A stretch of DNA of 64,000 bases from Agarilytica sp033852175. GTDB lineage: Bacteria > Pseudomonadota > Gammaproteobacteria > Pseudomonadales > Cellvibrionaceae. The stretch spans positions 33,499 through 97,498 of the forward strand of contig JAWSUY010000037.1 in assembly GCA_033852175.1 (NCBI GenBank), in the 5' to 3' direction. Below the pieces are notes generated by a model. The model ran no database searches. It was not told the DNA's origin and saw only the letters and a program-made list of their open reading frames with translations. A program made the translations under genes and the position numbers. Of the stretch, positions 55,201-64,000 are shown piece after piece. Each line of letters opens with the position of its first letter. The first letter of the stretch is position 1.

Positions 55201-58200
55201 AAGGAACAGCATCTGGCTGTAACTGATTGGTTCCTGAGCTGTTAATTTCCCAGTTGTTAACAACATCCCCTGCAACCAAGGTGAGATTCGAACCGCTTGC
55301 ATTGATGATTTCAACACTAGACAAATCCAGATCAGCAGCACTTAAACCGCCTACGTGAACAATAGTATTATCAAGATTTAATAAGGTAACAATATCGTTA
55401 CCCGTACCACCGTCAACAGTCCCGGTAATAACAGCATTATCGAATACAAAACGATCCTGATCATCGCCACCAACAAGATTTTGGAACCCAGAGAAAGTCG
55501 TTTGGAATGAATCTAATGTATCGGTAACAGTAGAAGCAGAGTTTGTAATAGACCAATCGTTATCAACATCTTCACGAGCGATAAGAGTATTGTTTTGCAC
55601 AGCATTGGCATCAACAGTTTCAATACCGAAGATATCAATTCGATCTGTACCGTTATCAACCACTGCTCCGGCTGAAATACGACCGATTTGAATCGTCATA
55701 TCGCCAGTAGAAGAACTATCAATTGTTAGGCTATCGTTCCCCAAGCCTGCGTTAATAGAGCCTTCAATAAAGCCGGCATTAATCAGAGAAAAATCATCGA
55801 CTGCGATACCGGCTACGATATTAGACACATTAGTAAAAGTGACCGTTTGATCGCCACCACCATTATCGTAGGTAACTGAACCATCATTAACATCCGTAAT
55901 TTCCCAAGCACTATCAAAATTATCACCGTACAAAGTATTTGCGAAATCGGCAGTATTAACAGTGCCGACATTCGCGATTACGACATCAGTGTCTAACGCA
56001 ACATCCAATGAGATATCAACGGCAGAAGTTAAGCTCGTTATGTTAAGCGTATCGCTACCTAAGCCACCGTCATAAATATCGTCAACCATATCAAGAGCCG
56101 ATACGTTGAAGATATCGTCACCGGAACCACCCAACACTTGATCGATACCAGAGAACGATAAGGTATTTCCGTTTCCAGAAATCGAATTTCCAGCTTCAGC
56201 AATTATCCAGGAGTAATTAGCTCTATCACCACTAATTAATGATGTCACAACAGATGAATTTGATTGGAGATTAGTGACATTGATGAGATCGATAATTCCA
56301 TCACGCGAATCTAGCAAATCAACCGTTGCCATTCCCGTTGGATAAGACGCGACAACAGGGACATTAGAGGACATTTCGCTTACACCAAAGGCCAATGAAC
56401 CAGTCGCAGCAGTAGCAATAACCGTATTTGTACCGTCTAGCCCTCCATTAATAGAACCATCAGTTAAATCACCGCCCCCCGTAATGGTGAAGGTATCATT
56501 ACCCGTGCCACCAGTAAGTTGATTAACGTTACTAAAATCTAAGGAAAACTCATTAACCTCACCGGCATTGGCCGTAAAACTACCTTCGTTAACCGAATCG
56601 ACTAACCAATTATTGTTAACATTTAATGCCGTCTCATCTGAAATCCGTAATACCGTATTCCCATTACCTGTCACTCTGAGAATATTACTATCTATATCAA
56701 CAACAATTAACTGATCGATCGTAAAACTGGTGTAGCTCAAATTCCGGAGCCCATCGCCCAGAACATAGTCGCCCGTAATATTACCGTCTTCAACAATATT
56801 CCCATCAATGTTACCCAAGCCGTTTTGGTAGCTACCGAAGTTAGTGAAGTCAGTGCGTGTATTAGGTTCAAGCACTAAAGGTTCAAACGTTGTGAGTTCT
56901 TGTGTATAGCCGTCATTAAACGCCGTTACTGACCAGCGCATATCATTTTCGTGTGTTATGACTAACCAGTTATTTTGTTCACCGGCATTACCTGCTCCAG
57001 GTGCGCCATCAATCTGCTCAACATTATTAACATGAATATTGGCAGTAACAGAAGGCTGAGGATTACTCGCTGTTGCAATTGGACCCAGCTCGACAACAAT
57101 GCCGGAGGTGAATGCCGTTACATCAACAACATCCGTATTATTATCTGTACCGTCAATCTCTCCCCCGTCGATCAAACCAGAAATCGCAGAGTTTATATTT
57201 TCCAAATCAAAGGTATCGACACCTTCACCACCGGTCAAATTTTCTATACCGTAGAACGCAGACACTCGACCACCTGAAACATCGCCTTCGCCGCTGTCTA
57301 CGATATCCCAATTTACAGTATCGCCAGTGCCGCTTTCGATTTCCAAAGTATCAGCACCATTGTCTACTCCGGCTAATAACGATATTCCGCGAACGTCATC
57401 AATGTTTGCGCCATCTTCTAAGGTAAAGTGATCATTACCGTCGTTCCCTGAAACATTCTCGACACCGGTAAATGAAACATTTGTATTTAGCGTGTGTGTA
57501 CCCGAGTTGATACGCCAGTCATTGGTCTCATTAGCAATTCGAGCGGGTCCGACTAATTCGTCAGTTCCTGACCCACTATTAATAAAGGCCGTAATCGCTT
57601 CACTGCCGATATTAATCGTATCGTTGTCGCCACCCGTCAAAACAGATGTCACATCAGCCGTTAACGTAACAACATCATTACCACCGAAAGTTTCAATATC
57701 ACCGAACGCCGCTGTTACGTTGAAGGTATCTTCTGCATTATTCCCTTCAGCCTTCTCAATATTTTCAAAACCAACCGAGTCGACCATATTGGCAAGACCA
57801 TCAATCGTCCATGTGCTATTGCCACCGTGCGTCATGGTTAACGTATCATCGTTTTCTTCACCATTTACACTCACTGCAATACCGTCGGTAGCGATATTAA
57901 TTTGGTCATCACCGGCACCAGCGTTTACTTGACCAAAAGACGCGGAAATCGTAAAGGTGTCTTCAGCTCCGTTTCCTTGGGCAGTATCAATGTTGCTAAA
58001 GCCCACGCCATCAACAGAGTTAGAAGCTCCGTTAATTGTCCACGTGCTATCACCTGTATGCGTTATCGCCAAAGTGTCATTAGAGCTATCAATGCCGCCA
58101 TCTACCGATGCGCTAATACCATCCACGAGGATATTTATTACGTCGGCACCAACACCCGCATTGACAGACGCAGCACTACTTAGGGTAATCGTATCAATAC

Positions 58201-61200
58201 CACCTGCAGTATTAATTTGACCAAAGGCCACGGTCACATCGACCACGTCTTGTGCGTTGTTACCTTCAACTGTTTCGATGCGGTCAAAAGCCACCGCATC
58301 CACAGTGTTCGACCCATCAATTGTCCACGTGCTATCGCCAGCATGCGTTATCGTTAAGGTATCGTTGTTACCTTCACCATCTACACTCACGGCAATACCA
58401 TCGCTGGCAATATTAATTTGGTCGTCACCACCACCGGCATTGACTTGACCAAAATCGGATGAAAGCGTGAAGGTTTCCTGAGCGCCATTACCCTGAACGG
58501 TATCAATATTACTAAAGCCCACCGAATCAACGGTATTGGATGCTCCGTTAATCGTCCACGTGCTACTGCTCACGTGCGTTGTCGCTAGGGTATCGTTATC
58601 GGTATCAACACCACCATCGACCGATGCGCTTATACCATCGACCAGAATATTAATATTATCGGCACCAGTACCCGTATTAACTGAAGCGGTATTACTCAAA
58701 TTAATCGTATCAATGCCACCCGCAGTGTTTATTTGACCAAAAACAGCGGTCACATTCACGATATCTTGTGCACCGTTACCTTGTGCTATTTCAATATCAT
58801 TAAAGGCAACTGCGTCAACGGTATTCGACCCGTCAATATCCCAAGTACTATTGCCTGCGTGAGTCATCGCTAATGTATCGTCGCCACCCTCACCGTCCAC
58901 GCTCACTGCAATGCCATCGGTAGCAATATTAATGAAATCATCATTGCCGCCGGCATTCACTTGCCCAAAGGCCGATGAGATCGTGAAGGTATCTACTGCA
59001 CCATTACCTTGAGCGGTATCAATATTATCAAAAGTTACACCGTCAACAGTGTTAGATGTTCCATTAATCACCCACGTACTATCACCCGCATGTGTTGTCG
59101 CCAGCGTGTCATTAGCACTATCAACACCACCATCTACGAACGCACTAATTCCATCGACTAAAATATTAATAATATCTGCCCCAGAACCGGCATTTACAGA
59201 AGCGGTATTACTTAGGGTGATTGTATCAATACCACCTGCGGTATTAATTTGACCAAAGGCAGCAGTCACATTCACAATGTCTTGTGCATTGTTACCTTCG
59301 GCTGTTTCAATGTTGGTAAAAGCCACCGCATCCACAGTGTTCGATCCGTCAATCGTCCATGTGCTATTACCAGCATGTGTCATTGTTAAGGTATCGTCGT
59401 TACCTTCGCCATCAATGCTCACGGCAATACCGTCGGTAGCGATATTAATTTGGTCATCACCACCGCCCGCATTCACTTGCCCAAAGGCCGATGAGATCGT
59501 GAAGGTATCTACCGCACCATTACCTTGAGCGGTATCAATATTGGAAAAACTCACGCTATCTACTGTGTTAGAAGCGCCGTTAATTACCCATGTGCTGCTA
59601 CTGCCATGCGTAGTTGCCAAAGTATCGTTAGCAGCATCAACGCCACCATTTACCGTCGCACTAATACCATCCACTAATATATTAATATCATCAGCACCCT
59701 CACCGGTATTTACGGTAGTGGAGTTACTTAAATTAATTGTATCGTTACCGCCCAGTGTATTAATTTCACCAAAGGCAGCCGTCAAATTAACAGTATCCTC
59801 AGCGCCATTACCCTGCGCGATTTCCATATTGCTAAAGTTCACACCATCCACAGTATTTGAACCATCAATAGTCCAAGTACTGTCGGCATTATGCATAATG
59901 CGAATGGTATCGGAATCAAGTGACCCACCGTCGACATTCGTGGTTAATACCGTTGCGGCTATATCAAACCGGTCATCACCAACACCACCGTTTACGCCAC
60001 CAACAACGTTATTATTTAAGATAAATATATCATTGCCGCCAACGCCAGCAATACTACCGGTGAACTCGTTATTCACCGTTACATTATCGATAGCACCATT
60101 ACCTTCTGCGATATCAATACCACTAAAAGTAACCGAACCCGTGCTAGTCACAAGCCCCGAAGTCAAACCGTTAAATGTCCAAGTGCTTCCAGTTGTATGA
60201 CCCAAAACAATCGTGTCCGATTCTGCCGTTGCACCAGCGTTCACATTGGCTATCACAGCAGCATCATCAACATTAATCGTATCGCTGCCAGCACCTAACA
60301 ATATAGCGCCTGATACGTTGGCATTAAGATTGAGCGTATCGTTATTTTCGCCCGTCGTTATCGCTCCACCGAATGCGTTATTCACTGTGACCGTATCTTG
60401 ACCCAGCCCACCGAAAATTGAAGCAATACCAGAAAAGCCACTCGTCAATAACGAGTCTATCGTTCCCGAAGTAGCGCCATTAATTACCCAGTTAACAGAT
60501 TGGGTAATTAAACTGGAGACTGTAAGTGTATTAACCCCACCTTCTCCGCTTATATCTCCGGAAAGAAAACCCGAAGAAGTGATAACAAAGTGATCGGCAT
60601 TGGAATGCCCCTCAAGGCTATCAATATCCGTAAAAAGAATTCGATCCGAATCCGTAGCACCCTGAACATGTCCACCATCTAGAGCGTTCACTTGCCAATT
60701 ATTCAGCTGTTCACGACCAATCAGCGTATCCGCTACACCACCACCGTTAATTTGTTTAATTCCTGTAAACGCAGAGCCATCAACATCACCGGCGAAGGCA
60801 GTACCAGAACTTAAGGTCCAAACATTTGTATCCGCAGCTCCCGTAACAGTATCGGTCGGAGCGCCAACGCCACCGTTCATACTTCCGCCATCGATAGAAC
60901 CGGTGGTCGCTAAGATAAAGTTATCAATCGATGCGTCTCCACCTTGCAATATTGCAAAATTAATAAACTCTATTGAGTTACCGCCATTTTCTAAAACACC
61001 ATCATTCTCGCCATCAGAATCGCCGGGGTCAAAATTAGAAATCGTCCAAGTATTTGTGCCCGAATCTAAACCGTTTAACGTACTGTTCGCACCGTTACCG
61101 ATAACGCGCTCTGCACCACTAACACCGTTAATTGTTGTTGAGCCAAGTGTTGTTGAAACTGTAGCAATCGAAGAAAGGTTCACCTCATCATCACCGTCAC

Positions 61201-64000
61201 CAGCATCGACTGAACCAGCAAACAGGCCAGTCTGCAAAAAGAGAAATTTATCAGTCCCATCACCACCAGTAACCGCATCAATACCACTGAAGGTCGCCGA
61301 ACTATTCACCACCAAATTGTTAGCAGAGTTCGCGCGCTGTACGGTACCCGTCCCAGCTAAGGTTGGATCTAACAACCAAAGCGTATCGTTTAGAGCCATC
61401 TCTCGCACTTCGATTGAATTCGTACCTGCCCCTCCACCAGTGATGGTTCCATCAAACGAGCCAGCGACATCGATAATAAAAGCGTTAGAAACGGAACTTC
61501 CCGTTAACGTTTGAATATTGGAGAAGCTCTCTATGTAGCGGTTCACTCCACTTGTTACGTCATCAACTGAGCCGGAATTAGCACCCGTAATGTTCCAACG
61601 CGTGGCAACATTATTGGCAACAATTACGTTGGTGCCATTCCCACCATTCACCAGGGTTTCAACATCACCGTCACCACTAAAAGTAAACTGGTCGTCACCC
61701 TCACTACCAATAAGCGTTTGAAAATTCTTAAAATCCGTACCACTAACGCTACCAGAATTTACATCATCAATTACCCAAGCAACATTTTCGTCCTCCAAGC
61801 TTGATACGGTTAACGAATTTGCACTCCCCGCATTGGCCGAAATTGTATTGATGCCATTTAGACCAATACCTTCAATTGCTAAGCCAATGGTGATATCAAG
61901 CGGTTGATTCGGCAGGCTCAAAACATCATCGCCCAAGCCACCGTTTAAAGTAATTGCAAATGCCCCACCCACGGTAAAGTTATTCACATTATAAGTATCA
62001 TCAGCGTCACTGCCGGTGAGCACCTCCACACCAGAGAAGTCTGTCGAAAGGAAACCAGCGCCACTCAGATATTGAACATTACCGAAAGCAAATTCGTTAC
62101 CTGCACCACCACTATTATCTTCAAAAACATTCCAAACAGTATCGATATTACGCGCTTCAATAGAATCACCCGTCGCCGTGTTTGAACCGCCATGAATAAA
62201 ATCGCTAATACCGGAATTACCCGTCGCCACATTTAAATCGAAAGTATCATTACCGCTGCCGCCCGTAATACCACTAAAGTTTTCAAAATCGATTTGTTCA
62301 GAAGCACCAAAGGTAATGCGGCCGTCATTAATTCCATCCGTCGTCCCACCAGCCACATCAGAAATATCCCAGTTCGCATCGAAAGAGGTGTCTAGCGTTA
62401 AATAGCTCTCGTAGGTCGTCGCATCAATGCCGTTGTTGTTACCAACAACCCGCTCCACATCCACGAGGCCATTAATTGCTCCAGCACCTACTGTGATGTC
62501 AATGTTATCGGCTACCAAATGATAGTCGGCAACATCGCCTGCACCTGAGCCAGCATCAATATCAAAGTCGACAAACACATCAAATTCAAACAGATCAGCT
62601 GCTGTTTCACTACCATAAAGCTGGTCAATATTTTGAAAGTCAGAAACATATGTCGCACCACCCGTGACCTGAACATTCCCTTCATTCAAATCTGTAATAT
62701 TCCACGTATTCACCGTGGTTCGCCCGACAATCCTATCCGTTCCGCTAGCGCCGCCATGCACTAAGTCGACTGAACCAGTTGTGCCAAAAAAGGTAAATAT
62801 ATCATCTGCTGAACCACCTACCACACTGGTCATGCCATTAAATGACACCACATCGGCCGCATTCCCAACGAGTTGCACAGAACCTGAATTCACACCCGTA
62901 ATTTGCCAGTCGTTATTTTGGTTTCGACCACGTACGCCATCAGAACCCGCACCCGTAATCGTTTGAATATTGCTAAAAGAAGTATTGGTATCAAAGGTTC
63001 CGCTATGTATTGATGCCGAACTTAGCACCCAACCATTTGCTGTCGCATCAGATATAGTTAACGTATTACCGGTTCCGGTCGAGCCACCATTTACGTCCCC
63101 CACAGCACCAGCGCCCGCAATCGTGAACTCATCGACAATGCCATTACCTGTAAATAAATCAAAATCTAGAAAAGAGATCGAATTAATATCCCCAGAATCA
63201 CGCTCAGTTAGCGTTCCTGAATTGTCGGTATCGGAAACTGTTGTTATATCCCAAATATTAGATGTCGCGCTGTCAGAATTCGTCGACAGCACTAAACGGC
63301 GGTTGCTACTTACCCCGGTGGTGTTCACAATACTTTCAATATTTGATATACCTTCAACAACTGAAACACTAGTCCCTACACCGGTAAAACCAACAGAATA
63401 ATCTCCTGTTCCAGAAACCCTCACCGAGTCAGTTCCACCACGCGCGTCAATATCAATACCCCCGTTACCTGAAGTTCCTAAGGTAAAGGTATCACTGCCA
63501 TCCCCTAAGGTATTACCCGCAAGAGTATTACCATCAATCGCTTCTATTTCGGTAAAGCCAATCGTGGCTGCGTTAACAAGGTTCCCCTCTTCTGATCCTG
63601 TAATGGTCCACGCATTGGTATTCGCAGCATCGTCAAAACCGACAATGAGATCAGCATCAGAAATACTTTCACCACCTTCAATTGTCGCTGTAATTCCTGA
63701 TGCGCCAATATTAAATGTATCGGTTTGAGCCCCGCCATTGATGGTGCCCGTAACAGAAAAATCAATAACGAAGGTATCCACACCATCCTCACCATTAATA
63801 TTGGCGGTAATCGGTGCAGTTATATTAAAAATATCGACCCCGCTACTACCCGTAACTGTTGCGACATTCGCACCGAGATGAAAAGTACCTGCACCCGTAC
63901 CAGCACCACCATTAATGCTATTCAAGCTGTGCGTGATCGTAAACGTATCCACGCCATCACCACCCACAAGATTTTCAGTTTGTGTAAAACTTATGACCGG
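49208..64000 (-). CDS. Giant repetitive two-partner-secretion exoprotein (partial, N-terminus off the right edge)
   Basis: About 4930 residues in the window. The frame stays open to base 64000 with no frameshift, and a GTG at 63967 is only internal. The right 12 kb encodes about forty copies of a Trp-centred unit (N-x-W-x-I-x-G-x-N-S-G-T-V, then F-x-G-F-x-N-L-x-G-G-x-x-x-D-x-F and G-x-I-D-G-G). GGxGxDxF resembles RTX calcium-binding turns. From about 49.2 to 51.9 kb the units stop and beta-helix-like sequence takes over (IRQLSDSQIANDATFSASNT). The end is acidic (RMPRDQVYDDEYDDYDDEED). The N-terminal secretion domain is outside the window; the call rests on tpsB next door. Confidence 0.85.
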   Translation of the reverse strand, partial: PVISFTQTENLVGGDGVDTFTITHSLNSINGGAGTGAGTFHLGANVATVTGSSGVDIFNITAPITANINGEDGVDTFVIDFSVTGTINGGAQTDTFNIGASGITATIEGGESISDADLIVGFDDAANTNAWTITGSEEGNLVNAATIGFTEIEAIDGNTLAGNTLGDGSDTFTLGTSGNGGIDIDARGGTDSVRVSGTGDYSVGFTGVGTSVSVVEGISNIESIVNTTGVSSNRRLVLSTNSDSATSNIWDITTVSDTDNSGTLTERDSGDINSISFLDFDLFTGNGIVDEFTIAGAGAVGDVNGGSTGTGNTLTISDATANGWVLSSASIHSGTFDTNTSFSNIQTITGAGSDGVRGRNQNNDWQITGVNSGSVQLVGNAADVVSFNGMTSVVGGSADDIFTFFGTTGSVDLVHGGASGTDRIVGRTTVNTWNITDLNEGNVQVTGGATYVSDFQNIDQLYGSETAADLFEFDVFVDFDIDAGSGAGDVADYHLVADNIDITVGAGAINGLVDVERVVGNNNGIDATTYESYLTLDTSFDANWDISDVAGGTTDGINDGRITFGASEQIDFENFSGITGGSGNDTFDLNVATGNSGISDFIHGGSNTATGDSIEARNIDTVWNVFEDNSGGAGNEFAFGNVQYLSGAGFLSTDFSGVEVLTGSDADDTYNVNNFTVGGAFAITLNGGLGDDVLSLPNQPLDITIGLAIEGIGLNGINTISANAGSANSLTVSSLEDENVAWVIDDVNSGSVSGTDFKNFQTLIGSEGDDQFTFSGDGDVETLVNGGNGTNVIVANNVATRWNITGANSGSVDDVTSGVNRYIESFSNIQTLTGSSVSNAFIIDVAGSFDGTITGGGAGTNSIEVREMALNDTLWLLDPTLAGTGTVQRANSANNLVVNSSATFSGIDAVTGGDGTDKFLFLQTGLFAGSVDAGDGDDEVNLSSIATVSTTLGSTTINGVSGAERVIGNGANSTLNGLDSGTNTWTISNFDPGDSDGENDGVLENGGNSIEFINFAILQGGDASIDNFILATTGSIDGGSMNGGVGAPTDTVTGAADTNVWTLSSGTAFAGDVDGSAFTGIKQINGGGVADTLIGREQLNNWQVNALDGGHVQGATDSDRILFTDIDSLEGHSNADHFVITSSGFLSGDISGEGGVNTLTVSSLITQSVNWVINGATSGTIDSLLTSGFSGIASIFGGLGQDTVTVNNAFGGAITTGENNDTLNLNANVSGAILLGAGSDTINVDDAAVIANVNAGATAESDTIVLGHTTGSTWTFNGLTSGLVTSTGSVTFSGIDIAEGNGAIDNVTVNNEFTGSIAGVGGNDIFILNNNVVGGVNGGVGDDRFDIAATVLTTNVDGGSLDSDTIRIMHNADSTWTIDGSNTVDGVNFSNMEIAQGNGAEDTVNLTAAFGEINTLGGNDTINLSNSTTVNTGEGADDINILVDGISATVNGGVDAANDTLATTHGSSSTWVINGASNTVDSVSFSNIDTAQGNGAVDTFTISSAFGQVNAGGGDDQINIATDGIAVSIDGEGNDDTLTMTHAGNSTWTIDGSNTVDAVAFTNIETAEGNNAQDIVNVTAAFGQINTAGGIDTITLSNTASVNAGSGADIINILVDGISAFVDGGVDSANDTLATTHAGDSTWVINGTSNTVDGVTFDNIDTAQGNGAVDTFTISSAFGQVNAGGNDDFINIATDGIAVSVDGEGGDDTLAMTHAGNSTWDIDGSNTVDAVAFNDIEIAQGNGAQDIVNVTAVFGQINTAGGIDTINLSNTASVNTGTGADNINILVDGISASVDGGVDTDNDTLATTHVSSSTWTINGASNTVDSVGFSNIDTVQGNGAQETFTLSSDFGQVNAGGGDDQINIASDGIAVSVDGEGNNDTLTITHAGDSTWTIDGSNTVDAVAFDRIETVEGNNAQDVVDVTVAFGQINTAGGIDTITLSSAASVNAGVGADVINILVDGISASVDGGIDSSNDTLAITHTGDSTWTINGASNSVDGVGFSNIDTAQGNGAEDTFTISASFGQVNAGAGDDQINIATDGIAVSVNGEENDDTLTMTHGGNSTWTIDGLANMVDSVGFENIEKAEGNNAEDTFNVTAAFGDIETFGGNDVVTLTADVTSVLTGGDNDTINIGSEAITAFINSGSGTDELVGPARIANETNDWRINSGTHTLNTNVSFTGVENVSGNDGNDHFTLEDGANIDDVRGISLLAGVDNGADTLEIESGTGDTVNWDIVDSGEGDVSGGRVSAFYGIENLTGGEGVDTFDLENINSAISGLIDGGEIDGTDNNTDVVDVTAFTSGIVVELGPIATASNPQPSVTANIHVNNVEQIDGAPGAGNAGEQNNWLVITHENDMRWSVTAFNDGYTQELTTFEPLVLEPNTRTDFTNFGSYQNGLGNIDGNIVEDGNITGDYVLGDGLRNLSYTSFTIDQLIVVDIDSNILRVTGNGNTVLRISDETALNVNNNWLVDSVNEGSFTANAGEVNEFSLDFSNVNQLTGGTGNDTFTITGGGDLTDGSINGGLDGTNTVIATAATGSLAFGVSEMSSNVPVVASYPTGMATVDLLDSRDGIIDLINVTNLQSNSSVVTSLISGDRANYSWIIAEAGNSISGNGNTLSFSGIDQVLGGSGDDIFNVSALDMVDDIYDGGLGSDTLNITSLTSAVDISLDVALDTDVVIANVGTVNTADFANTLYGDNFDSAWEITDVNDGSVTYDNGGGDQTVTFTNVSNIVAGIAVDDFSLINAGFIEGSINAGLGNDSLTIDSSSTGDMTIQIGRISAGAVVDNGTDRIDIFGIETVDANAVQNNTLIAREDVDNDWSITNSASTVTDTLDSFQTTFSGFQNLVGGDDQDRFVFDNAVITGTVDGGTGNDIVTLLNLDNTIVHVGGLSAADLDLSSVEIINASGSNLTLVAGDVVNNWEINSSGTNQLQPDAVPSITFSGFENLTGGSENDTFNFNENVVTSAYGMIDGGAGGDNDQVVLTDLVNTLTVSLDAAYVGADLYVTRLDRVLANDANNSESARNHLVANVGDNDWEINGTNSGTLNNEVVFSGFADLTGNSGIDQFTFGQVSSSEDDRVTGVIDGAGGNDEIVSTSITNNLIVALHNELSVTADIHALSIEDVNANSNLAVSNTLIGQVAGSTWVVAGENSGTVDAITFNGFANLTGGDGVDTFTLIGNDSITGLINGGNETDILDITGLTESTSVVIGLENSGDLRTESIEDIRASNNNNTLIADNAENTWEIVGADAGVLNGVILFQGFANLTGGSIADTFNVNRNLGVNDSISGVVNGGLGTDVVNVDGLVDVASINVALGIENTASFNLVDIQTVNATNGDYTLIGENVDNTWNINGSDQGDVNGVAFTGFANVTGGSANDEFVLDQTDQITGIIDGGAEPSIGTSTDTVNLSQLAAAVTVSLDVNTLGADLYVLNTEAINANSANEADNQLIADVGANVWDIVGTNTGTINSDVTFSGFANLTGNSGNDQFILGQLSAIENDQITGIIDGAGGTDEINTSGIPDAITVALHSDLSVVADLNVIRVESVQANGGLNLNNTLIGQVAGSTWIIGGVNSGTVEGLSFSGFGSLTGGAGVDLFTLDGIDALTGLINGAEGSDTLDLLGLSNSVSVAVGNTAIADINVADIETINASSANINTFIADNEENSWEISGVDAGRLTSSAYLIDFDGFANLSGGTEGDTFNFNSEVVVDDEITGVINGGEGFNVVNIVGLVNLATVAIGTENAGEMNLVGIDELNADSPNAYQLMGDNVDNTWTVQGSDSGTLNTLAFTGFGNLVGGSADDTFVLSRQDGASVDDSISGIIDGGANPTVGTSVDTVNLEGMVDNVIVSFDGAYAADLYVSRIENLNAAVANNNTLAGSAGNNDWEIEGQNSGEINNVAFTGFRNLVGRDLVDIFSFTDTGSVDGFVDGGTQPDGLGDIVDVSALANPQVIIGDTTVGFINIEEYQGGNNESVITAANVENDWLITDVNTGTIIDENGNNIAFSGFDELEGGSDEDHFVLAGGSVTGEIRAGLGNDDLSVTIVEGVNGTVNFIGGAGTDTVAITGGNTEYTTRYEADGFGNARLEYAFQDDSSLVTYTVSYSESEVVNDEVLSSLLTVNDIDDRNDMILVEDNSFAFDGMAEVNYDNKESVSFIAELGDAVNLNGQIQVANRFEVANASVNAVAENANIQALQVVFNANTSVGAADARIQLNVDSVQLESVVGDVYLQEANDLNIAGITNPGGITDIIANGNIMDTGVLASSEVVTLQSLNGDITLDSANNLRGAVNFTAVGRVALSNNTSTILGDIAAQNMDLIINGNLSDEGTIAVTGTTTITSNASNIILDNAANDFGRVVVNNGAEVSLIDVNDISVEGSATNSFEVTAAEEVETSGSITAEEIALTSLNTQTRVNNTLTAGNSIALTGVGVSVNGSLLVNNNSLLEDAVVINGTSGTVELLGLIDTRNGSGAVSDLTITGNVISQLAGANIIVRDFDSISVSDISQGADINAERDVVMTAGGNIVMLPGTTTDADTVTLTAAGNIVTETIIANELTLIGANIRQLSDSQIANDATFSASNTYELAVGAQVNVINGDLLIESNTLEVNGAIDLSNGVVTLNSDENLTIAGSVNATVASLDSGRDISMTNDSSITATDTISLLADGNIAITELIAGDMTELSEGVVTIESVNGFIADNKLGVNVISNDLHLIASTGVELESEVSTISTLNGTGDVLLANTGDVSISVLRNNGDIDFTNTLGSVTLVNTDEVDYDRTAGADVRDAGGVIATSYDTGELRLTVEGGDLLVANDPGLDIARPELVGNTVIVNVPDGDFADKDGRPLVAFVRFEMSIFAPGGVLPRWGFDIAPINPLNSTADLIDSSAVGSVGDLLVNVESLEELDPAVFTEVRNYSYDNISIRMPRDQVYDDEYDDYDDEEDEDELSL
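57670..59890 (-). repeat. 516-bp super-repeats in the giant exoprotein
   Basis: Anchors (STWTIDGSNTVD codons) recur at 57789, 58305, 58821, 59337 and 59853, each 516 bp apart, so each unit is exactly 172 residues. Each has two related halves, STWTIDGSNTVDxVxF and STWxINGASNTVDSVxF. The copies are far more alike in DNA than the other Trp units of the protein, which marks recent amplification or gene conversion. Confidence 0.9.

Noticed and set aside
52233..63401. Long plus-strand open frames opposite the giant exoprotein
   Set aside because: They are antisense to a repetitive gene and repeat with it; products are Ser/Pro/Thr-rich low-complexity shadows.

Overview
The window looks like a chromosomal segment of a marine gammaproteobacterium of the Cellvibrionales/Pseudomonadales type. 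Evidence: Pseudomonas-like gene order (gacA-uvrC-pgsA-tRNA; a psrA remnant next to nagZ and the thioinosine phosphorylase; mfd-csiV), a sodium-pumping NQR with its apbE and nqrM helpers, and a very large two-partner-secretion exoprotein. The assignment rests on gene order and recognised protein families, not on a search.

1-8 kb: an accessory strip in which every convincing gene is on the minus strand. Poorly known proteins are separated by short related repeats and hairpins: a BNR-ending membrane protein, a two-helix membrane protein with a 47-residue proline-rich partner, a PD-(D/E)XK-type nuclease candidate, a GIY-YIG protein and two large membrane proteins. The layout resembles a cassette array, but no integron integrase lies in the window. 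8-20 kb: more accessory minus-strand genes, including a possible effector with two paralogous lipoproteins, a nucleotidyltransferase-HEPN protein, WD40-like, Sel1-repeat and VIT/VWA lipoproteins, a frameshifted small membrane protein, a short ribosome hibernation factor, and DUF551 and KilA-N proteins. 21.4-21.8 kb: an integrase N-terminus cut off at an IS21-type end, next to the 3' end of tRNA-Leu(UAA). This fits an old island inserted in the tRNA gene, extending left beyond the window.

22-46 kb: core chromosome. tRNA-Leu, tRNA-Cys (followed on its 5' side by two decayed partial copies, with the usual tRNA-Gly absent), pgsA, uvrC, gacA; rluE and nudJ on the plus strand; sthA; the operon nqrABCDEF-apbE-nqrM with an intrinsic terminator inside the apbE signal-peptide codons; mfd and csiV on the plus strand; a cold-shock protein, methylthioinosine phosphorylase, MscS-like channel, nagZ and a wrecked psrA. 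Three heptanucleotide arrays (GGGTGAC, GGGGTAC, GGGTTAC) sit at gene ends in this part.

46-64 kb: a small DUF6763-like gene, then the transporter tpsB and its presumed exoprotein tpsA on the minus strand, separated by a strong terminator. The exoprotein reads open for 14.8 kb to the right edge. It holds about forty Trp-centred repeats, including five copies of an exact 516-bp super-repeat, then a repeat-poor beta-helix-like part and an acidic C-terminus.
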